Positions 1 to 6,113 of a stretch of 7,788 bases of DNA are shown piece by piece (the first letter of the stretch is position 1; every line of letters starts with the position of its first letter). The position numbers were made by a program, and so were the translations under genes. Origin of the DNA: Clostridiaceae bacterium (GTDB lineage Bacteria > Bacillota > Clostridia > Oscillospirales > Acutalibacteraceae); the NCBI GenBank assembly GCA_904502175.1, contig CAJGDU010000047.1:1-7788 (forward strand). Reading direction: 5' to 3'. Below the pieces are notes generated by a model, which did no database searches, was not told where the DNA came from, and saw nothing but the letters and a program-made list of their open reading frames with translations.

Positions 1-39
1 ATCGCCCAGAACTTCTCGGCGGTCGCAGACAAAGGCTGA
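1..39 (+). CDS. C-terminal end of an upstream plus-strand gene (partial)
   Basis: Frame 1 is open from the window edge for 12 codons (tail IAQNFSAVADKG) and ends in TGA at 37-39. A strong plus-strand intrinsic terminator begins 13 bases later, which is the normal spacing after a real stop codon. That spacing is the main reason to call a gene end here. The visible tail is too short to assign a family. Confidence 0.6.
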   Translation: MAQNFSAVADKG

Positions 40-51
40 CGACAATAACAA

Positions 52-82
52 ACCCCCGGACTCCGGTCCGGGGGTCTTTTTT
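52..82 (+). terminator. Strong intrinsic terminator, probably bidirectional
   Basis: A 10-bp perfect stem (52-61 with 66-75, core CCCCCGGAC) closes a TCCG tetraloop and is followed by C and six T (77-82). It ends the plus-strand gene that stops at 39. Read on the minus strand, the same stem is followed by a T-rich run (TTTGTTATT), so it probably also ends the three-gene minus-strand operon whose last stop lies at 93-95. Confidence 0.92.
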
Positions 83-92
83 ATGAGGGTTC

Positions 93-620
93 TCAGCCGA
101 CGATCCAGCCGATGATAAAGGGCAGAGCGTAGGCGAAGGCCAGGCTTGTGAGGAGGCTCACACAGTAGCGCTCCAGGTAGGCGCCGGCATACATGACGGC
201 GGCGGGCACGGCCAGGCAGACCTTCGAGACGGTCTTCGACGCGCCGGAGAAGAGCTCGTCCCACATGTTGAGGGCGTCTTCCACCAGCGGGAAGCAGTTG
301 ACGAGGAAGGACACGCCGACATACAGAAGGATGACGGACAGCCAGCTGAACGTCCCGAAATAGAAGAGGTTCACGCTCGCCGGGAACGTGATGGCAAGGC
401 CGAGCAGCAGCATGATGATGTGCGGGCCGAAGCAGATGCCGAAGGAGCCCTTGTGGGGCGCCAGCAGGTGTTCGGTGTGGCCGCAGAGCTCATTGCGCTG
501 CATGTAGTCGGAATACTCCACCGGCACCTTGTAGATGCGGCAGAACAGGTGTTCCAGGAACCCTTTCAGCAGAGCGCCGGGGAAGGTCAGGAACTTGATG
601 ATCTCATAAAGCGTTACCAT
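93..620 (-). CDS. Multi-pass membrane protein resembling M50-like 'metalloprotease family' proteins, with HExxH lost
   Basis: This encodes 175 aa with hydrophobic segments at about 66-80, 89-110, 132-148 and 155-174, so it is an integral membrane protein. The pattern matches what I recall of the membrane metalloprotease family with a 'PGvvvHElaH..fC' motif. Visible matches are PG at 14-15, C27, VPV at 32-34, a GHTEH block at 47-51 where relatives have GY-x-x-H, a pore-like Gly65-Pro66, and FPLVEDALNMW at 110-120 matching the family 'FPs..DA..lW' motif. Where HExxH should lie, residues 19-24 read KGFLEH, so the zinc site appears destroyed and proteolysis is unlikely. It is the last gene of a minus-strand operon. 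Its ATG (618-620) overlaps the upstream gene's stop by 7 bp, and GGGGAGGG lies 9 bases upstream, which suggests translational coupling. The family assignment is from memory of motifs. The membrane character is certain, the function unknown. Confidence 0.85.
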   Translation of the reverse strand: MVTLYEIIKFLTFPGALLKGFLEHLFCRIYKVPVEYSDYMQRNELCGHTEHLLAPHKGSFGICFGPHIIMLLLGLAITFPASVNLFYFGTFSWLSVILLYVGVSFLVNCFPLVEDALNMWDELFSGASKTVSKVCLAVPAAVMYAGAYLERYCVSLLTSLAFAYALPFIIGWIVG

Positions 621-2200
621 GCGAAATCGCCCTCCCCTTTCAGAAATACTTGTTCAGCGGTCTTCTTGCCGCTCAGGATCTTGGCAACATCGGGGCTCAC
701 GTCGTAGCCGTACTCCTCCATTTCGGTCTCAAGGGACTCGAGGGTGGCCTTGAGGTCGGAGCGCTCGGACCGGAGCTTTGCCTTCACTTCCGCTTTCTTG
801 GCGGACTTGATGGCCGCGGTCTTGTCGTTGATCTGCTCCTGGAGGATGAGCGAGTAGATGCTGCAGGCGGACACGTAGTTGTTCGCCGTGGCGGCGTTGG
901 CGTGGGCCTCTTCCGCGTAGGCGGAGGCGAGTTTCAGGTCGCCGTCCAGAAGGAACAGGATGGCCCGCTGATAGTTCAGGGTGGACGCGGTGCCGTCGAC
1001 CTTGAGGCCGGCGTCACAGGCGGCTGCGGCTGCCTTGAGGTCGCCCTTCATGCGGTAGGCCACCGTGCGGTAGACGTCGGCATAGACGTCCTCGGCGTTG
1101 CGGTCTTCGAGCGTATCGCACACAGACAGGGCCTTGTCGTAGTCTTTGCTCGTCAGCGCCATTTCGGCTTCCAGCGGAAGGTAGAGGCTCTCGTACTCTT
1201 TCCCTTCGGCCTTGATGGCGTCGATATATTTCTTCTGGGTCTCCACGCCCTCTCCGTAGATGAGGGTGGCGTAGTAGCGGTAGTAGTTGGCGAAGGCCGG
1301 GTTCACGTCCTTGCCCTCCACGGCCTTGTCAAATGCCTTGATGAGGGACTTGAAGTCCTTGGAGCTCTGGGCCGCCTCTTCAAAGTACTTGTAGGCCTGC
1401 TGGTACTCCTCGATGCGCTCCGCGGACTTCGCGGCGTAGCGGTTGTACCACTTGTTCAGGTCGTCCGGATAGTAGGCGTTCAGGTAGTTGTCGAGGACGC
1501 CGTACTGCTGGATGCCCACCCGGTTCAGGAGCTTGACCTGGTTCTTCCGGTACTGGAAGCCGTAGGTGTCGTCTCCTTCGGCGATGCGCCCGTTCAGCTC
1601 GCCGTACTTGTCGAGGGCCGAGATGAGCTGGCCCTGGCGGGCCATGCCCTGGGCGTCCGCGACACCCTTGAACAGGCTGACGTTGTCTTTCGCCAGCAGG
1701 ATGCCGAAGACCAGGAAGAACACAGCCATGAGCGGGATGATGAACTGCCACCACTCGAAGGGGTAGTGCTTCATGTCGTCGAGGCACGCCTCACAGTATT
1801 CGGAGTCCTCCGCCGCCTCGTTCTCGCCGCAGATGGCGCACATGACGGGGGCGTGGTATTCCGCCTTGATGCCGTGCTGTTTCTCATAGAGCGCCTGCCG
1901 GACAATGTCGTCCCACTCGGCGTCCGGGGCCTTCTCGCGCATTTCGTCGATCTCGCCCTGGACCATGTCCCGCAGTTCCTCGAGCTCCATGTTGAGCTCT
2001 TCCTGGGTGCGGGGGCGCAGCGGGTCGGGCCCGTCCAGAACGGGTTCCTCTTCCACGGCAGCCTTGCCGAGGGTCCCGTCTTTCAGGGCCTTCCGGCGGG
2101 CTTTCTCTTTCATCTTTTCCGCCTTGCGGGCGGCTTTTTCCGCCTTTTTCTTCGCTTTGGCGGCTTCTTTTTCAGCCTGTTTCAGGTCTTGTGTGCTCAA
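614..2200 (-). CDS. Membrane-anchored protein with zinc ribbon and TPR-like repeats
   Basis: This encodes 528 aa, unrecognised as a named family but with clear architecture. Residues 5-45 are a Lys/Ala/Glu-rich probable coiled coil. Residues 60-115 are acidic and helical. Cys121-x2-Cys124 and Cys136-x2-Cys139 form a zinc-ribbon-like knuckle pair. Residues about 151-170 are the only transmembrane segment. Residues about 180-500 are helical, with TPR-like pairs clearest at 343-436. The highly basic N-terminus predicts the ribbon in the cytoplasm and the repeats outside. The start is TTG (2198-2200). It is supported by AAGGAGGTG at 2206-2214, with a 6-base gap after AGGAGGT, and no better ATG lies nearby. 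It is the middle gene of the operon, 27 bases after the upstream stop, and its TAA (614-616) overlaps the next ATG. A scaffold or sensor role in the envelope is inference only. Confidence 0.9.
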   Translation of the reverse strand: MSTQDLKQAEKEAAKAKKKAEKAARKAEKMKEKARRKALKDGTLGKAAVEEEPVLDGPDPLRPRTQEELNMELEELRDMVQGEIDEMREKAPDAEWDDIVRQALYEKQHGIKAEYHAPVMCAICGENEAAEDSEYCEACLDDMKHYPFEWWQFIIPLMAVFFLVFGILLAKDNVSLFKGVADAQGMARQGQLISALDKYGELNGRIAEGDDTYGFQYRKNQVKLLNRVGIQQYGVLDNYLNAYYPDDLNKWYNRYAAKSAERIEEYQQAYKYFEEAAQSSKDFKSLIKAFDKAVEGKDVNPAFANYYRYYATLIYGEGVETQKKYIDAIKAEGKEYESLYLPLEAEMALTSKDYDKALSVCDTLEDRNAEDVYADVYRTVAYRMKGDLKAAAAACDAGLKVDGTASTLNYQRAILFLLDGDLKLASAYAEEAHANAATANNYVSACSIYSLILQEQINDKTAAIKSAKKAEVKAKLRSERSDLKATLESLETEMEEYGYDVSPDVAKILSGKKTAEQVFLKGEGDFAW

Positions 2201-2205
2201 AAGGG

Positions 2206-2214
2206 CACCTCCTT
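2206..2214 (-). promoter_or_regulatory. Near-perfect ribosome binding site that fixes a TTG start
   Basis: Read on the minus strand this is AAGGAGGTG, complementary to the 16S 3' end over nearly its full length, placed 6 bases before a TTG codon. It decides the start of the 528-aa protein. The strong site plus weak codon may set expression relative to its operon partners. Confidence 0.85.
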
Positions 2215-2227
2215 GTCAGGGTCTTTG

Positions 2228-2770
2228 TTACTGTTCGGCGCTGGCCAGTTTGCCCGAGAGGTCCATGCGCTCGAAGTTCGCCGTGAGCGATTCGATGTCG
2301 AGATCCTCGGTCATATAGAAGAAGTTTCCATACTCGTTGCTGATGGAGATGGAGTCTCCCATCATGAGCAGGGTGCGGTCTGTGTCGTCCTTCCCCTTGA
2401 GGGTGAACATCTCCACGTCAGACGCGTAGTCGATGGACGCCCGCTCCTTGTCGGTGGGGTCCCGGAGCTCCAGGTCCTTGAGCTGGCTCAGGAAGTCTTC
2501 GATGTTCTCCTTCCCGGTCAGTTCCTGCTCGCTGATGGCGAGGGTCTGTTTCTGTTCCAGACCGCCCCGGTGCAGGTACTCCACACTGGTGATGTCGGAG
2601 GTCTTCGGGAACAGCGGGTTGCCGTTCGGGTCGAGCGGCCCCTTTTCTCCGCTGTTTCGGACGATGAGGATGACGGCGGCGGCAATGAGCGCCAGGATGA
2701 GAATGGCCGACACCGCGATGATGACCACTTTTTTCGTGTTCGTCTTTTTAGCTGTCGTCTGTTCTGCCAT
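2228..2770 (-). CDS. Single-pass membrane-anchored extracytoplasmic protein of unknown function
   Basis: This encodes 180 aa. A short Lys/Thr-rich N-terminus (1-14) precedes one strong hydrophobic helix (about 15-37) with no lipobox cysteine, so it is an anchored protein rather than a lipoprotein. A soluble domain of about 135 residues follows. After a Gly/Pro-rich linker (44-56) it alternates probable strands (SVEYLHRG, EMFTLKGK, RTLLMMGDSISIS, NFFYMTEDLD) with a helix near 88-101, and ends in a helical tail. This beta-rich shape suits a small ligand- or partner-binding domain, but I recognise no family. The ATG at 2768-2770 has GAAAGGA 9 bases upstream. It is the first gene of a three-gene minus-strand operon driven by the promoter at 2826-2854. 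The following gene starts 27 bases after its TAA. Confidence 0.85.
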   Translation of the reverse strand: MAEQTTAKKTNTKKVVIIAVSAILILALIAAAVILIVRNSGEKGPLDPNGNPLFPKTSDITSVEYLHRGGLEQKQTLAISEQELTGKENIEDFLSQLKDLELRDPTDKERASIDYASDVEMFTLKGKDDTDRTLLMMGDSISISNEYGNFFYMTEDLDIESLTANFERMDLSGKLASAEQ

Positions 2771-2825
2771 AGTGCTGTATCCTTTCTCGGAGGCGATGCA
2801 CAGCCCCCGGTTTACAGTTCTTCTA

Positions 2826-2854
2826 ATTATACCGCGCGCGCATGGAAGTCACAA
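2826..2854 (-). promoter_or_regulatory. Sigma-A-type promoter for the minus-strand envelope operon
   Basis: On the minus strand, -35 TTGTGA (2849-2854), a 17-base spacer and a consensus -10 TATAAT (2826-2831) point at the 180-aa gene. Expected transcription start is near 2819, giving a leader of about 50 bases. The spacer is a GC-alternating run, so the -10 stands out sharply. Confidence 0.8.
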
Positions 2855-2863
2855 GAGAAAACC

Positions 2864-2892
2864 TTGCAAAGCGGGGCGCCCGGTGGTAGAAT
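2864..2892 (+). promoter_or_regulatory. typA promoter with extended -10
   Basis: On the plus strand, -35 TTGCAA (2864-2869), 17-base spacer and -10 TAGAAT (2887-2892). The -10 is preceded by TGG (2884-2886), which is an extended -10. Expected start is near 2899, leaving a leader of about 50 bases before the TTG. It lies back-to-back with the envelope operon promoter; the two -35 boxes are 9 bases apart. Confidence 0.75.
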
Positions 2893-2937
2893 AGCGCCCG
2901 GTATTTTATCTGTAGTATAAACGCGTTACTTAAAATG

Positions 2938-2943
2938 AAGGTG
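2938..2943 (+). promoter_or_regulatory. typA ribosome binding site preceding a TTG start
   Basis: AAGGTG lies 5 bases before TTG at 2949. It is modest, but the N-terminus it gives (MKLREDIRNVAMIAHVDHGK) matches the usual TypA start, so TTG is preferred. An ATG at 2935 opens only a 5-codon frame and is rejected as the start. Confidence 0.65.
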
Positions 2944-2948
2944 AAACC

Positions 2949-4766
<1,818 letters not shown>

Positions 4767-4769
<3 letters not shown>

Positions 4770-4796
4770 GACAAATCGCAAAATGTGTCTCACTTT
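4767..4796 (+). terminator. Weak hairpin just after typA, possible terminator
   Basis: TGAGACA (4767-4773, including the typA stop) pairs with TGTCTCA (4786-4792) over 7 bp around a 12-base loop, and is followed only by C and four T. The U-tract is short and the loop large, so read-through is likely. The stronger hairpin at 4930-4970 may be the effective end of typA transcripts. Confidence 0.4.
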
Positions 4797-4822
4797 TCAA
4801 AAAAGAACCCCCCGGGGGGCTT
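4797..4822 (-). terminator. GC-palindrome with minus-strand T-tract, possible leftward terminator
   Basis: CCCCCCGGGGGG (4808-4819) can fold as a short C/G stem. Read on the minus strand it is followed by TTCTTTTTT, which is a terminator layout for leftward transcription towards the 3' end of typA. On the plus strand no T-tract follows. No minus-strand gene is visible that would need it, so it may only block antisense transcription into typA. Confidence 0.4.
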
Positions 4823-4849
4823 GTGAGCGGTATTTTAGCGCTTTACAAT
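4821..4849 (+). promoter_or_regulatory. Candidate promoter inside the typA-dehydrogenase gap
   Basis: -35 TTGTGA (4821-4826), 17-base spacer and -10 TACAAT (4844-4849). The -35 is identical to that of the envelope operon promoter. It predicts a plus-strand start near 4855-4857, where no protein gene begins but a hairpin-tipped, G-poor transcript and a terminator follow. Confidence 0.5.
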
Positions 4850-4854
4850 GAAAA

Positions 4855-4966
4855 CAGATCGAGAGCATCTGGAACAACTTTTCTCTCTCCTTCTCAAACA
4901 TAGAATACCTAACCATTACCCAATCCCAAAACAGCGAAAGCACCGGACCAGACCGGTGCTTTTTGC
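4855..4966 (+). ncRNA. Candidate small RNA of about 110 nt (unrecognised)
   Basis: The predicted transcript runs from the promoter at 4821-4849 to the terminator ending near 4966. It would begin with a small hairpin, CAGAT (4855-4859) pairing with ATCTG (4867-4871). A linker of about 60 bases (4873-4933) follows with only one G, including the pyrimidine run CTCTCTCCTTCTC, and the RNA closes with the terminator stem. This layout (5' hairpin, unstructured C/U-rich middle, terminator) is typical of Gram-positive regulatory RNAs that pair with Shine-Dalgarno regions. No known RNA family is recognised. The alternative is that the stretch is just a long 3' untranslated region of typA. Boundaries are predicted, not observed. 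Confidence 0.35.
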
Positions 4967-4970
4967 TGTT
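4930..4970 (+). terminator. Strong hairpin with T-tract, bidirectional-type
   Basis: AAAGCACCGG (4937-4946) pairs perfectly with CCGGTGCTTT (4953-4962) around ACCAGA, with T at 4960-4964. Pairing can continue outward, as AACAGC (4930-4935) matches GCTGTT (4965-4970), giving an almost continuous stem of about 17 bp. The minus strand also shows T-rich sequence after the stem. It would end typA read-through and the candidate small RNA. Confidence 0.75.
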
Positions 4971-5025
4971 ATAGAGGAAAAGCAAGCAAATCGCAGACAT
5001 TCCAAGAAGCCATGTGCAGACATTT

Positions 5026-5060
5026 ATTTGCTATAATGGGGTTGCTACGCAATAGCAAAT
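5026..5060 (+). promoter_or_regulatory. Repeated TTGCTA motifs overlapping the promoter, possible operator
   Basis: ATTTGCTAT (5026-5034) and ATAGCAAAT (5052-5060) are a perfect 9-bp inverted repeat. A third copy, TTGCTA (5042-5047), sits between them as a direct repeat 14 bases from the first. The repeats cover the -10 box and the predicted start site, which is where a repressor would act. The inner copy can also form a 6-bp hairpin at the 5' end of the mRNA. Confidence 0.45.
5029..5037 (+). promoter_or_regulatory. Dehydrogenase promoter, extended -10 TGCTATAAT
   Basis: A perfect TGn plus TATAAT (5029-5037) lies about 60 bases upstream of the dehydrogenase ATG. No good -35 is found at 16-18 bases, which an extended -10 can tolerate or which may mean activator dependence. 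Expected start is near 5044, giving a leader of about 56 bases. Confidence 0.65.
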
Positions 5061-5083
5061 CTGTCAAATCCTGTTGATCCAAA

Positions 5084-5090
5084 AAGGAGG
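5084..5090 (+). promoter_or_regulatory. Ribosome binding site of the dehydrogenase
   Basis: AAGGAGG lies 9 bases before ATG at 5100. Another ATG at 5093 is out of frame and too close, so 5100 is the start. Confidence 0.8.
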
Positions 5091-5099
5091 AAATGTTTT

Positions 5100-6065
5100 A
5101 TGGAATTCAAAAAAGTAGTCGTCCTCGGCGGCGGCGTCCTCGGCACGCAGATCGGTCTCATGTGCGCATACACCGGTCACGACACCACGTTCTGGCTCCG
5201 TTCGGAGAGCTCCATCGGCCGCACCCAGCCGAAGATCGACCGCTATTCCGCGGTCATGCTGGAAGACCTTGCCAAGGCAAAGGCCATGGTCGGCAACCCC
5301 ATGGGTGCCTTCCTCTATCCGAAGGGCCTCATCAAAGACTGGTCCACTGCGACCGCTGAGTCCATCGACGCCCTCCTCGAACAGGGCAAGAAGAACTTCG
5401 CCGAGAAAGTCCACCTCGAGCTCGACATGGCGAAGGCCGTCGAAGACGCGGACGTCGTCATTGAGTCCATGTCCGAGAACCCGGAAGCCAAGATCGGCGT
5501 CTATGAGGCCGTGAGAGACCTGCTTCCCGAGAAGACCCTGCTCTTCACCAACTCTTCCACCCTGCTTCCCAGCCAGTTCGCCGAGTACACCGGCCGTCCT
5601 GAAAAGTACTGCGCCGTCCACTTCGCCAACAGCATCTGGAAACAGAACACCGCGGAGATCATGGGCCATCCCGGCACCGACCCCGAAGTCTTCAAGAAGG
5701 CCGTCGCCTTCGCGGAAGAGATCAACATGATCCCGCTGGAAGTCCTCAAAGAGCAGCCCGGTTACATCCTGAACTCCATGCTGGTCCCGTTCCTGACGGC
5801 CGCGCAGGCACTCTACGGCGGCGGAGTCGGCGACTTCACCACCATCGACAAGTGCTGGGAGCTCGCTACCGGCGCGCCCATGGGCCCGTTCAAGATCCTC
5901 GACATCGTCGGCCTGGAGACCGCTTACAACATCAACCAGATGAAACCCGACGCCAACGACCCGGCCTCTGCCACATACCGCATCTCTCAGATCCTCAAAG
6001 AGAAGATCGACAAGGGCGAGACCGGCATCAACGCCGGCAAGGGCTTCTACGACTACACCAAATAA
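5100..6065 (+). CDS. 3-hydroxyacyl-CoA dehydrogenase family protein, variant with HFAN-IW-NTAEIM signature
   Basis: This 321-aa protein belongs to the NAD(P)-linked 3-hydroxyacyl-CoA (3-hydroxybutyryl-CoA) dehydrogenases. These interconvert 3-hydroxyacyl-CoA and 3-oxoacyl-CoA in fatty-acid oxidation or butyrate formation in the cytoplasm. The Rossmann loop GGGVLG is at 10-15. By alignment with human HADH, the active-site residues are Ser153, His174, Glu186 and Asn225, all present. The C-terminal domain carries PMGPFKILDIVGL (260-272) and GKGFYDY (313-319). It is about 40 residues longer than classical Hbd (about 282 aa), with the extra length mainly between the nucleotide-binding loop and the DVVIES motif (118-123). 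The signature is HFANSIWKQNTAEIMGH (174-190) in place of the usual HFFNPVPVMKLVE-type block. The residue after strand 2 that is acidic in classical enzymes is Leu33, followed by Arg34-Ser35, so cofactor preference may differ. It is a single-gene unit with its own promoter and terminator; no crotonase, thiolase or acyl-CoA dehydrogenase gene is adjacent. Confidence 0.93.
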   Translation: MEFKKVVVLGGGVLGTQIGLMCAYTGHDTTFWLRSESSIGRTQPKIDRYSAVMLEDLAKAKAMVGNPMGAFLYPKGLIKDWSTATAESIDALLEQGKKNFAEKVHLELDMAKAVEDADVVIESMSENPEAKIGVYEAVRDLLPEKTLLFTNSSTLLPSQFAEYTGRPEKYCAVHFANSIWKQNTAEIMGHPGTDPEVFKKAVAFAEEINMIPLEVLKEQPGYILNSMLVPFLTAAQALYGGGVGDFTTIDKCWELATGAPMGPFKILDIVGLETAYNINQMKPDANDPASATYRISQILKEKIDKGETGINAGKGFYDYTK

Positions 6066-6075
6066 GAGACAAAAC

Positions 6076-6110
6076 AAAAAGGACCTCGTTTCGAGGTCCT
6101 TTTCTTTTTC
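6076..6110 (+). terminator. Bidirectional intrinsic terminator shared by convergent genes
   Basis: A 12-bp perfect stem (6077-6088 with 6092-6103, core GGACCTCG) with a TTT loop is followed by CTTTTTC on the plus strand and by TTTTTGTTTT-type sequence on the minus strand. It separates the dehydrogenase (stop 6063-6065) from the convergent aminopeptidase (stop 6114-6116), ending both in a 48-bp gap. Confidence 0.93.
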
Positions 6111-6113
6111 TGT

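Larger units (their letters stand above)
4770..5099. other. 330-bp AT-rich intergenic region between typA and the dehydrogenase
   Basis: I find no convincing protein gene here on either strand. In order it holds the weak typA hairpin, a CCCCCCGGGGGG palindrome next to an A6 run, a promoter-like pair (4821-4849), a nearly G-free stretch (4873-4933), a strong hairpin with T-tract (4930-4970), and the dehydrogenase promoter with repeated TTGCTA motifs (5026-5060). It is clearly more AT-rich than the flanking genes. Confidence 0.8.

Noticed and set aside
650..2920. Long plus-strand open frame (756 codons) antisense to the envelope operon
   Set aside because: It spans parts of three well-supported minus-strand genes and their promoter region, has Val/Leu/Gly-rich low-complexity translation, and lacks recognisable domains. 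It is a by-product of GC-rich codon use.
4797..5000. Minus-strand frame of 67 codons in the same gap
   Set aside because: It reads through the 4930-4970 hairpin and ends in the CG palindrome. There is no convincing ribosome site or promoter, and its composition is not protein-like. A shorter version from 4914 cannot be fully excluded.
4848..5036. Plus-strand frame of 62 codons in the typA-dehydrogenase gap
   Set aside because: It has no ribosome site, starts inside a -10-like box, and runs straight through a strong terminator hairpin.
5064..6077. Minus-strand open frame (337 codons) antisense to the dehydrogenase
   Set aside because: It mirrors a gene with intact catalytic motifs, and its translation has no domain.
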